NCBI GenBank assembly: GCA_039029915.1
Contig: JBCCFD010000473.1
Coordinates: forward strand, 1-6,120
Source of the DNA: QQUD01 sp039029915
GTDB lineage: Bacteria > Chloroflexota > Anaerolineae > Promineifilales > Promineifilaceae
DNA: 6,120 bases
Direction: 5' to 3'
The position numbers were made by a program, and so were the translations under genes. The notes below the pieces were generated by a model. The model did not search any database. It saw nothing but the letters and a program-made list of their open reading frames with translations, and was not told where the DNA came from. Positions 1 through 5,776 of the stretch are shown piece by piece (within the stretch, counting starts at the first letter, position 1; each line of letters starts with the position of its first letter).

Positions 1-127
1 GGATAAAATTTCGCGGGAATTAAATCCGCAAAAGCAAGTCTCAAGGAAAATTTGAAAAGGCCTCATTCGCGAAAATGAATCCCTACGACTGTTTTCTCCG
101 ATCGGGGAAGTTTTCACATCTTTTTTC

Positions 128-196
128 GAGTGTGATTTTTTTTGCTCGACATACGAGACCTACAACAGCACGCAATGCATGGAAAAAATCACACTC
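128..196. repeat. 14-bp perfect inverted repeat with 41-nt spacer
   Basis: The left arm GAGTGTGATTTTTT (128-141) and right arm AAAAAATCACACTC (183-196) are perfect reverse complements. The right arm is followed by a T-rich stretch (199-206), so in the + direction it could form an intrinsic-terminator-like structure for a gene to the left of the window. The spacer holds a smaller hairpin, CTCG (145-148) with CGAG (154-157). The same CTCG can instead pair with CGAG at 127-130, so two folds compete. Alternatives are a minimal inverted-repeat element or a regulatory RNA element. Function is not determined. Confidence 0.55.
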
Positions 197-225
197 AGTT
201 TTTCTTAGAACAGTTTTTTTATCAC

Positions 226-252
226 TTGCTGTCACGTGACACAAAATATAAT
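226..252 (+). promoter_or_regulatory. Candidate sigma70-type promoter with palindromic operator
   Basis: A perfect -10 hexamer TATAAT (247-252) lies 15 bp after TTGCTG (226-231), which matches the -35 consensus TTGACA at four of six positions. The spacing is shorter than the 17-bp optimum. Most of the spacer is the perfect 12-bp palindrome TGTCACGTGACA (230-241), a plausible site for a dimeric repressor that would block RNA polymerase. The first solid gene downstream on this strand is the VOC protein at 560. This is sequence inspection only; AT-rich DNA often gives TATAAT matches by chance. Confidence 0.35.
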
Positions 253-559
253 GCTGACGCTATGGAATGCACCCGAGCGGAGGAAATAGTTTCGTATTTA
301 GCTGCAGCCGCAAGGCTTTTTGTTTTCTTATGTGTCAATAGCTTGTCAGCCTGCCAGCTGGTTCGTCCTTCAGCTTGAGACGTTGGCAAATGATGCCCTC
401 TAGCTCTCTCTATTTCCATTCACTGTACTGTTCCCATGCCCGTCGCCTCAAAGACAATAAACGGCTGACATTAGCAAGGGTGTTTGCAGAAACAAAAATG
501 GTATGGGACTATTCGGTTGGATTGCTTACTTGCTGTGTGATGCCAACGGAAAATTGCAG

Positions 560-1453
560 ATGATAAAATATAAGCTTCACCATATCGGCATTTTGTGCAA
601 CGACACAACGGCCGTTTCCAATTTTTACATTGATATTCTCAACCATGAGCTTTGCGCCCGTTTTTATAATCGCGGCGAATTTGATTTAACGTTTTTGGGG
701 AGCGGCAGTGAGCTATATTTAGAATTGGTGGGACGGCCGTTTAGTGATAGGGAACAAGCTTATTTTGATGAACGCGGGGCGGGGTTTCACCATCTGGCAT
801 TTCAAGTCGAAGATGCAGACGCGGCTTTTGCTGAGCTGCAGGCAAAAGGGCTTAAGGTAGCCTGGGAACCGGATGATTTTCTATTTGTGCGTCATTTTGG
901 GGTTTTTGATGATAATGGCCTCCTCATTGAGGTTCTGGAAGAGAAGGAGCCGCTGGCGAAACCCCAAAAAACCGAAGCCGTTGATTTTTTGCTTCATCAT
1001 TTTGATATCTTTAGTGACGATTGGCGAAGAACCAAACAGTTTTATGCAGATACATTTGGACTTCAGTCGGTATTTGAATATATCTATGATGAGGGTGGAG
1101 CGTTTATTTATTTAGCGGATTCTTTTTTTGATGCAGATTCTCGCCAAGCGATGATTGAAGTGATTGGCCCTCCTTATAAAGAGCCACGTGAATTTGATTT
1201 CTCAAAGCGGTTTGGGACAGGGCTGGATCACATAGGGTATGTTGTGGCTGATGTGCAGACAGCGTATCAGTTTGCTCTGGCGCGTGGCTCAACAGCGTTT
1301 GTCAAGCCGTATGTGAACTATGGCACCGAAATGTGCTGGATTCAGGATGCCAATGGCAGTGATTTAGAGATAATGCTACCTGTGTCTAAGCAAAAATTGC
1401 AAGAGGCGTTTGAAAGCAAACGGCCGTATCAGCCGCACAATACCTCAGCCTAA
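560..1453 (+). CDS. Two-domain VOC (glyoxalase/dioxygenase superfamily) protein
   Basis: The 297-residue protein has two vicinal-oxygen-chelate domains, roughly residues 1-127 and 143-275, each made of two beta-alpha-beta-beta-beta modules. All four modules keep the usual metal-ligand positions: His8/Glu55 and His78/Glu124 in the first domain, His147/Glu200 and His224/Glu270 in the second. Two complete divalent-metal sites are therefore possible. The superfamily includes glyoxalase I, methylmalonyl-CoA epimerase, extradiol dioxygenases and 4-hydroxyphenylpyruvate dioxygenase; the substrate here cannot be told. It has no signal peptide, so it is probably cytoplasmic. I chose ATG 560 because homologues typically begin just before the first beta strand (KLHHIGI) and a weak GGAA lies 8 bp upstream. 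An in-frame ATG at 503 would add 19 residues, but has no ribosome site. The gene converges on the hydrolase with a 5-bp gap. It carries three ACGGCCGT octamers. Confidence 0.88.
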   Translation: MIKYKLHHIGILCNDTTAVSNFYIDILNHELCARFYNRGEFDLTFLGSGSELYLELVGRPFSDREQAYFDERGAGFHHLAFQVEDADAAFAELQAKGLKVAWEPDDFLFVRHFGVFDDNGLLIEVLEEKEPLAKPQKTEAVDFLLHHFDIFSDDWRRTKQFYADTFGLQSVFEYIYDEGGAFIYLADSFFDADSRQAMIEVIGPPYKEPREFDFSKRFGTGLDHIGYVVADVQTAYQFALARGSTAFVKPYVNYGTEMCWIQDANGSDLEIMLPVSKQKLQEAFESKRPYQPHNTSA

Positions 1454-1458
1454 ATTCA

Positions 1459-2367
1459 TTAGCAGACAGCCGCTACAAGCTCATTAATCGCTTTTTTAGC
1501 CTCTGGAATGGGTAATATCATCCACGCGTGCTGCATTTTTTCATATTGATAGTAGTTAAATGGATGCTTTGCCTCTGTTAATTGAGATTTAAGCGCCTTC
1601 GCTTGAGGATGCAGAATGTCCTCTGTGCCCGTGAAGATTTGCACAGGGGGCAGCCCTTCCCATGAGCCATAAATAGGTGAGATAAGCGGATCGGTGACGC
1701 TTTTTTCACCTGCGTACAACCTGCCGCAGGTGCGTAGCCCTTCAACCGTCAGAAGCAAGTCTTTCGGTTCAAGTATAACGGATTCAGAATGAGGCATGGT
1801 CACATCTAACCAAGGGTAGAGTAAAATGAGTTGAGCTGGCTGTGGCTTTTCCTCTTCTCGCAAATGTATCAATAAGCCTGCCGCTAGCCCCGCCCCTGCA
1901 GAATCCCCCATCAGAAAAATATCTTCTGGTTCATATTCTGCTAGCAGATGCTCGTAGCAGGCTGTAGACTGTTTGATCGCTTCTTCGGCCGTAAATTCGG
2001 GTGCTTTTGGATAATCGAAAAGAGCAACTTCATAGCCTGATTGATTCACAATTTGGTCGATCATTGGCCAATGTAATGAAGATGGCCCAACCACATAGGC
2101 GCCGCCGTGGAAATAGAGAAATGCTTTTTGTGAACGCTCTTTTTTGATGCGATGCAGGGTAAATCCACCTATGTTTACTGTATCACACCGATATTTCTTT
2201 TGCATTTTACTGCTGGGGGCATGTTGATTGCTCTGGGAACGGCTTTTGTGAATAACGGTCGTACATTCATCTAGATTGTTTTCATTCGCATGGATGTCCG
2301 AAAACATCTTTTTTGCTTTTAACGATTTCAAAAACAGATTAAAAACTCTTGCTCGGATGCTTGGCAT
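1459..2367 (-). CDS. Alpha/beta hydrolase, hormone-sensitive-lipase-type esterase
   Basis: The 302-residue protein has the full set of marks of the bacterial HSL (family IV, abhydrolase_3) carboxylesterases. The oxyanion-hole motif HGG is at 87-89, and DYPKAPE (118-124) sits where the family's DYRLAPE lies. The nucleophile elbow GDSAG has Ser156, with the acid Asp250 in GTEDILHP and the base His280 in QHAW. Such enzymes hydrolyse short-chain esters in the cytoplasm; the substrate here is unknown. The first 60 residues are basic and polar and probably form a variable cap, and no signal peptide is visible. The ATG at 2367 is preceded by an in-frame stop four codons upstream. The only Shine-Dalgarno-like stretch (AGGAG) is 16 nt away, which is long; Met21 is an alternative start but has no better site. 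The gene lies downstream of the 78-residue gene on the same strand. It carries no perfect ACGGCCGT and resembles Bacillota homologues, so acquisition by transfer is possible. Confidence 0.85.
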   Translation of the reverse strand: MPSIRARVFNLFLKSLKAKKMFSDIHANENNLDECTTVIHKSRSQSNQHAPSSKMQKKYRCDTVNIGGFTLHRIKKERSQKAFLYFHGGAYVVGPSSLHWPMIDQIVNQSGYEVALFDYPKAPEFTAEEAIKQSTACYEHLLAEYEPEDIFLMGDSAGAGLAAGLLIHLREEEKPQPAQLILLYPWLDVTMPHSESVILEPKDLLLTVEGLRTCGRLYAGEKSVTDPLISPIYGSWEGLPPVQIFTGTEDILHPQAKALKSQLTEAKHPFNYYQYEKMQHAWMILPIPEAKKAINELVAAVC

Positions 2368-2413
2368 GATTGGTAATTACTCTCTCCTCTTCTTTTCTTC
2401 CTCAAGCCAATCA
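2367..2413 (-). promoter_or_regulatory. Inverted repeat bracketing the hydrolase ribosome-binding region
   Basis: TGATTGG (2367-2373) and CCAATCA (2407-2413) are perfect complements separated by 33 nt. In the hydrolase mRNA the stem would take in the first base of the ATG and leave the purine-rich stretch with AGGAG in the loop. This could bring a distant ribosome site close to the start codon, or mask the start. A 7-bp stem with such a large loop is weak, so it may be coincidence. Confidence 0.25.
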
Positions 2414-2448
2414 TACATGAAAACAGTCAATCCCGTTAGAATCCTGAT

Positions 2449-2685
2449 CTATTCTAACCAATTTCGATACTTCACGATCTGACCTTCATAAAATTGAATG
2501 CCAAGATGCGCAGGATTGCCTTCATCAAAAGAATTCAGGGTGGTTTCCGCTTCTTGTAAATAGTTTTTAGCTTTTCCTTTATTCCCACTATTCATTGAAT
2601 ATTCAACCAGTTTCATTTCTTGGTTTTCAGGCGATCCTAAAATCTGAATTCTCCATTCAACTGATTGCTGATTTGTTGAGTTCAT
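2449..2685 (-). CDS. Small protein of unknown function, 78 residues
   Basis: I do not recognise this protein. It is hydrophilic with no membrane segment or signal peptide. Residues 22-51 and 61-77 look like amphipathic helices with the spacing of a tetratricopeptide-like helical pair (Tyr29, Ala39, Tyr42, Leu43, Ala46; then Gly62, Phe65, Tyr66, Gly68). A reading frame extends upstream to 2811, but that 120-residue version would overlap the divergent flavoprotein gene. The ATG at 2685 instead has an excellent Shine-Dalgarno sequence, GGAGGA, 7 nt upstream, so I chose it. That ribosome site is the best argument that the gene is real. It precedes the hydrolase by 81 bp on the same strand and may be cotranscribed with it. 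No ACGGCCGT occurs in it. Confidence 0.6.
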   Translation of the reverse strand: MNSTNQQSVEWRIQILGSPENQEMKLVEYSMNSGNKGKAKNYLQEAETTLNSFDEGNPAHLGIQFYEGQIVKYRNWLE

Positions 2686-2777
2686 TTTGTTGTCCTCCGA
2701 AAGATTTTGCCTAAACTGGTTGTCTATGAGATGGTGGTGTTTGAAGAACAGTGTATCAACAAAAGGTGTAAAAATAA
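2686..2777. promoter_or_regulatory. Divergent intergenic region with both ribosome-binding sites
   Basis: These 92 bp separate two divergently transcribed genes and must hold a promoter for each. I could not find a convincing -35/-10 pair on either strand. The minus-strand ribosome site GGAGGA is at 2693-2698 and decides the start of the small gene. The plus-strand site AAGGTG is at 2763-2768, 9 nt before the flavoprotein ATG. No clear palindromic operator is visible. Confidence 0.5.
2693..2698 (-). promoter_or_regulatory. Strong Shine-Dalgarno site deciding the small-gene start
   Basis: Read on the minus strand this is GGAGGA, close to a full match to the anti-Shine-Dalgarno sequence, with a 7-nt spacer to the ATG at 2685. 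It favours a 78-residue product over the longer frame that would run into the divergent gene. Confidence 0.7.
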
Positions 2778-4019
2778 ATGAGTGAACCAACCATAACTGT
2801 TTACGGGGCATATTGGTGTCCTGATTGTCGACGAAGCAAGCAATTTTTAGGCGAACATCAGATTCCCTATAACTGGATAAATATCGAAGAAGATCCTGAA
2901 GCTGAGCAGTTTGTCATTGAAAAAAATGACGGCAAGCGGATTATCCCAACCATTATTTTTGAAGATGGGAGTTCTTTAACTGAACCTTCAAATGCAGATT
3001 TAGCCCAGAAGCTGGGTTTGAAGACGACCGCCAGCCGTCACTTTTACGATGTGATAGTTGTCGGTGGAGGGCCAGCTGGCTTAACGGCCGCTTTGTACAT
3101 GGCGCGTGAAGCGATCGACACGCTTGTGATCGAAAAGGCCGCGCTGGGTGGGCAAGCCGCAGGCACGGAAAAGCTTGAAAACATGCCTGGCTTCCCGGGC
3201 AGTATTGAAGGGATTGAGTTTGCCAACCGATTGCGGCAGCAGGCCGAGGAATTTGGCGTTGAGCTGTTGCAGGCTCAGGAAGTAGCTCATATTCGTCATC
3301 AAGATAACTATCACTTTGTAAAAACATCTGATGGCAGTGAATACTCTGCTTCAGCCGTTTTGGTAACGACTGGGAGCAAATATCGTCGCTTGGGCGTGCC
3401 GGGTGAGACCGATTATTTAGGCGCAGGGGTTCACTTTTGTGCAACCTGTGATGGCCCTTTTTATAAAGAAAAACACGTCGCCGTCGTTGGCGGCGGTAAT
3501 AGCGCAACCGAAGAAGGGCTGCTGCTGACCAAGTTTGCGGATAAAGTTACATTACTAGTGCGCAGTGATGTGCTTAAGGCAAGTCAAATTAGCCAAGATC
3601 AAGTCCTCAATCATCCCAAGATGGAAGTGCTTTGGAACACTGAGGTCAAAGCGTTTGAGGGTGAAGCATCTCAGCTTAAGCGGCTACAGCTGCAAAATAA
3701 CAAGACGGGTGATGAGCAGGTCATGGAGATAGACGGCACGTTTATTTTTATTGGGTTAGACCCAAACAGCGGTTTCCTGAAGGATACGGCCGTTGCTCTT
3801 AATCAGTGGGGGTTTGTGGTGACAGGACATGATTTGGTGCATGATGGGCCACCGCCTGAACCGTTTAACGGCCGTTCACCATTTATGCTTGAAACAAGCG
3901 TGCCCGGTATTTTTGCGGCTGGTGATGTGCGCGACAAGAGTACGAAGCAAGTTGTTAGCGCCGCAGGTGAAGGGGCAACTGCCGCCCTAGAGATTCGCGA
4001 ATATTTGAAGACCGTTTAA
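2778..4019 (+). CDS. trxB: Glutaredoxin/mycoredoxin-thioredoxin reductase fusion flavoprotein
   Basis: The 413-residue protein has two parts. Residues 1-82 are a glutaredoxin-fold domain with the redox motif C14-P-D-C17, the cis-proline at IPT (Pro57) and a DGSSLTEPSNADL tail resembling actinobacterial mycoredoxin. A linker of about seven residues leads to a thioredoxin-reductase domain (89-413). This has an FAD dinucleotide motif GGGPAG (96-101), active-site disulphide C221-A-T-C224 followed by Asp225, a pyridine-nucleotide motif GGGNSA (238-243), and the FAD-closing AAGD (380-383). Electrons would pass from NAD(P)H through FAD and the 221/224 disulphide, probably to the attached 14/17 disulphide. 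The layout recalls AhpF, which has a redoxin-like N-terminus before a TrxR core. The usual NADPH motif HRRxxxR is changed to Val261-Arg-Ser...Lys267. About 15 extra residues (near 354-368) lie before the final FAD motif. A ribosome site AAGGTG lies 9 nt upstream and a strong terminator follows the stop. Confidence 0.92.
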   Translation: MSEPTITVYGAYWCPDCRRSKQFLGEHQIPYNWINIEEDPEAEQFVIEKNDGKRIIPTIIFEDGSSLTEPSNADLAQKLGLKTTASRHFYDVIVVGGGPAGLTAALYMAREAIDTLVIEKAALGGQAAGTEKLENMPGFPGSIEGIEFANRLRQQAEEFGVELLQAQEVAHIRHQDNYHFVKTSDGSEYSASAVLVTTGSKYRRLGVPGETDYLGAGVHFCATCDGPFYKEKHVAVVGGGNSATEEGLLLTKFADKVTLLVRSDVLKASQISQDQVLNHPKMEVLWNTEVKAFEGEASQLKRLQLQNNKTGDEQVMEIDGTFIFIGLDPNSGFLKDTAVALNQWGFVVTGHDLVHDGPPPEPFNGRSPFMLETSVPGIFAAGDVRDKSTKQVVSAAGEGATAALEIREYLKTV

Positions 4020-4085
4020 TTCTTTACTATTGGTGATACTTGTCATATTTGATTAGGTTTATCGATAGGTAGACGTGATTATCAT

Positions 4086-4119
4086 AAAAAAGCCCTGCAA
4101 GTTTTTGCGGGGCTTTTTT
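4086..4119. terminator. Bidirectional intrinsic terminator
   Basis: The 15-nt arms 4086-4100 and 4105-4119 pair completely except for one T-G wobble around a 4-nt loop (GTTT). The GC-rich core is flanked by six A on the left and six T on the right, so it can terminate in both directions. It ends the flavoprotein transcript 66 nt after its stop codon. It also separates that gene from gpmI, which must have its own promoter between 4120 and 4240. Confidence 0.93.
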
Positions 4120-4175
4120 GGTAGAATACGCCAATTCCCACTTTACCTTTCTTTTAGATCTTAGCCCCTTTGAGC

Positions 4176-4219
4176 CTTTGTGTTGAAAGTCGAAATACAA
4201 AGACACAAAGCGCACAAAG
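4176..4219. repeat. ACAAAG-rich degenerate palindromic repeat in the gpmI leader
   Basis: CTTTGTGT (4176-4183) and ACACAAAG (4203-4210) are a perfect 8-bp inverted repeat with a 19-nt spacer. The word ACAAAG also recurs directly at 4197, 4205 and 4214. I recall intergenic repeats of similar type (tandem CTTTGTG units facing ACAAAG units) being dispersed in many environmental bacterial genomes, and this looks like a worn copy. The stretch also lies where the gpmI promoter should be. No good -35/-10 pair stands out, so a regulatory role is an alternative. Confidence 0.5.
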
Positions 4220-4240
4220 AATGACACTCTGGAGAGTAAA

Positions 4241-5776
4241 ATGAGCCAAAAACCGGTTGCCCTGATTATTTTGGATGGTTGGGGATTGCGTGGCAAAAAA
4301 GATGGAAACGCTGTTTTATTAGGAAATACCCCCAATTACGATCGCTGGACGGCCGAAAATGAGCGGTCGATTTTGGATGCGTCAGGGGAAGCGGTTGGTT
4401 TGCCAGATGGTCAGATGGGTAATTCTGAGGTGGGACATCTTAATTTAGGCGCTGGTCGAGTGGTTTATCAAGACCTGACCCGAATTAATTTAGCAATTAG
4501 AGATCACTCTTTCTATGAGCTGAACGCTTTGAAGAGCGCTATGCAAAATGCAAAAGCTGATGGTAAAAAGCTCCATTTAATTGGTTTGTTAGGAGATGGT
4601 GGGGTACACAGCCATCAAGATCATCTTTATGCGCTGCTTAAAATGGCGGAGAATGAAGGTGTTGAACCGATTTTGCACCTCATCACGGACGGTCGCGATA
4701 CGCCGCCCCAATCCGCGATGGGGTTTGTGCAAAAGCTGGAGGCGTATTTAGAGGAAAAACCCGGTATTGTGGCATCGGTAAGCGGCCGATATTACACGAT
4801 GGATCGTGATAAACGCTGGCCAAGGACGCAACAAGGATATGATGTCATTGTCAACCATGTGGGTGTGGCGGGGCGAACGGCCGTTTCTGCCTCAGCTGCT
4901 CTTGAACAGTCGTATGCAGATGGGGTGACGGATGAGTTTGTGCTGGCCACGGCCGTTGACACCGATGCTGATTGCACTATTTCCGATGGTGATTGCTTGG
5001 TTTTCTATAACTTTCGGGCTGACCGAATGCGGCAACTGTTGACAATATTGACGGATGACCAGTTTGATGGCTTTGAACGGCCGTTTATGCCTAACCTCAA
5101 TATCCTCACGATGACCGAATACGATCCAAGCTATCCAGTGACCGTCGTATTTCCTGATCAAGAGATCAAAAAAGTATTGGCTGAGGTGGTAAGTGAAGCC
5201 GGTTTAAGTCAGTTTCACGCTGCCGAAACTGAGAAGTATGCTCATGTCACCTACTTTTTCAATGGGGGTGCGGAAGACCCGTATGCCAATGAAGAACGTT
5301 TTTTGGCGCAATCTCCAAAGGTAGCCACTTATGACCTCAAGCCAGAAATGAGTGCGCCTGAACTAGCCGCTGGCGTTGTTGAGCGTATTCAATCGCACGA
5401 TGATGCTTTTATTTTGGTGAATTTTGCCAATCCTGACATGGTGGGGCACACGGGCGTGCTTGAGGCGGCAATTAAAGCGGTTGAAGCAGTCGATGACTGT
5501 GCCAACCTGATTATCGAGGCGGTGCTTGCCAAAGGGGGCGTTGCTTTAATTACGGCAGATCACGGTAACTGTGACCGTATGATCGACCATGAAACGGGCA
5601 ACCCGCATACTTACCATACGACGCAACCGGTGCCGTTTATCATGGTGGGGCACGATGGGTATGTAAACCTTCGTCCTCGCGGTATCCTAGCTGATGTAGC
5701 CCCAACGGTGTTGGACCTGCTGGGGATTAAGCAGCCGGATGAGATGACTGGAAGGTCACTAAAGGTGACATCGTAA
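4241..5776 (+). CDS. gpmI: 2,3-bisphosphoglycerate-independent phosphoglycerate mutase
   Basis: The enzyme interconverts 3- and 2-phosphoglycerate in glycolysis and gluconeogenesis in the cytoplasm, using a phosphoserine intermediate and two Mn ions. At 511 residues it is the family's usual length. The alkaline-phosphatase-like metal domain is split around an inserted transferase domain (roughly 75-300). Visible key sites are Asp12 in LDGWG, the phosphorylated Ser62 in GQMGNSEVGH, His123 in GVHSH, ITDGRDTPP (148-156), Asp187 and Arg189 in YTMDRDKRW, Asp399 and His403 in NPDMVGHTG, Asp440-His441 in ITADHGN, and His456/His459 near VPF. No key residue is missing. The ribosome site GGAG (4231-4234) is 6 nt before the ATG. 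The next gene begins 36 bp after the stop and is probably cotranscribed. Three ACGGCCGT octamers (4877, 4949, 5077) fall in the transferase domain. Confidence 0.97.
   Translation: MSQKPVALIILDGWGLRGKKDGNAVLLGNTPNYDRWTAENERSILDASGEAVGLPDGQMGNSEVGHLNLGAGRVVYQDLTRINLAIRDHSFYELNALKSAMQNAKADGKKLHLIGLLGDGGVHSHQDHLYALLKMAENEGVEPILHLITDGRDTPPQSAMGFVQKLEAYLEEKPGIVASVSGRYYTMDRDKRWPRTQQGYDVIVNHVGVAGRTAVSASAALEQSYADGVTDEFVLATAVDTDADCTISDGDCLVFYNFRADRMRQLLTILTDDQFDGFERPFMPNLNILTMTEYDPSYPVTVVFPDQEIKKVLAEVVSEAGLSQFHAAETEKYAHVTYFFNGGAEDPYANEERFLAQSPKVATYDLKPEMSAPELAAGVVERIQSHDDAFILVNFANPDMVGHTGVLEAAIKAVEAVDDCANLIIEAVLAKGGVALITADHGNCDRMIDHETGNPHTYHTTQPVPFIMVGHDGYVNLRPRGILADVAPTVLDLLGIKQPDEMTGRSLKVTS

Larger units (their letters stand above)
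1..559. other. Non-coding left flank and leader of the VOC gene
   Basis: No reading frame here looks like a protein. The longest candidates (142-378 +, lacking an ATG start, and 222-419 -) have no Shine-Dalgarno sequence, unnatural composition, and overlap each other on opposite strands. I see no tRNA T-loop motif and no CRISPR-like spacing. What is present is a pair of imperfect direct repeats beginning TTCGCG (about 10-27 and 66-82), a 14-bp inverted repeat (128-196), and a promoter-like TATAAT element with a palindrome in its spacer (226-252). If that promoter drives the VOC gene, the transcript has a leader of about 300 nt whose purpose I cannot see. Confidence 0.6.

Noticed and set aside
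9..82. Imperfect TTCGCG...AATCC direct repeats
   Set aside because: There are only two copies, of slightly different length and with several mismatches, so chance or decayed duplication is as likely as a functional repeat.
142..378. Open frame of 78 codons on the plus strand
   Set aside because: It has no ATG start, no ribosome site and low-complexity composition, and it overlaps an equally implausible frame on the other strand (222-419).
484..512. Possible promoter TTGCAG-17-GACTAT just before the VOC gene
   Set aside because: The spacing is ideal but the -10 box matches only three of six positions, which is too weak to annotate.
503..559. 19-residue N-terminal extension of the VOC protein from an ATG at 503
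   Set aside because: It has no Shine-Dalgarno sequence, and the extension precedes a fold that normally begins right at the first beta strand, which starts after the ATG at 560.
1..559. Possible tRNA, CRISPR or insertion-sequence remnant in the left flank
   Set aside because: There is no T-loop or acceptor-stem pattern, no regularly spaced repeats, no transposase fragment and no target-site duplication.
2686..2811. 42-residue extension giving the small gene 120 residues
   Set aside because: It would overlap the divergent flavoprotein start, while the internal ATG at 2685 has GGAGGA at ideal spacing.
2953..3507. 184-codon open frame on the minus strand
   Set aside because: It lies wholly inside the flavoprotein gene, is rich in Arg, His, Ser and Pro as antisense frames usually are, and has no family features.
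4027..4335. 102-codon open frame on the minus strand across the terminator and gpmI start
   Set aside because: It reads through the intrinsic terminator and the ACAAAG repeat and into gpmI in antisense; this is a typical spurious call over such repeats.
4792..5161. Minus-strand open frames inside gpmI
   Set aside because: They are antisense shadows of a fully intact gpmI, with no ribosome site or recognisable protein.
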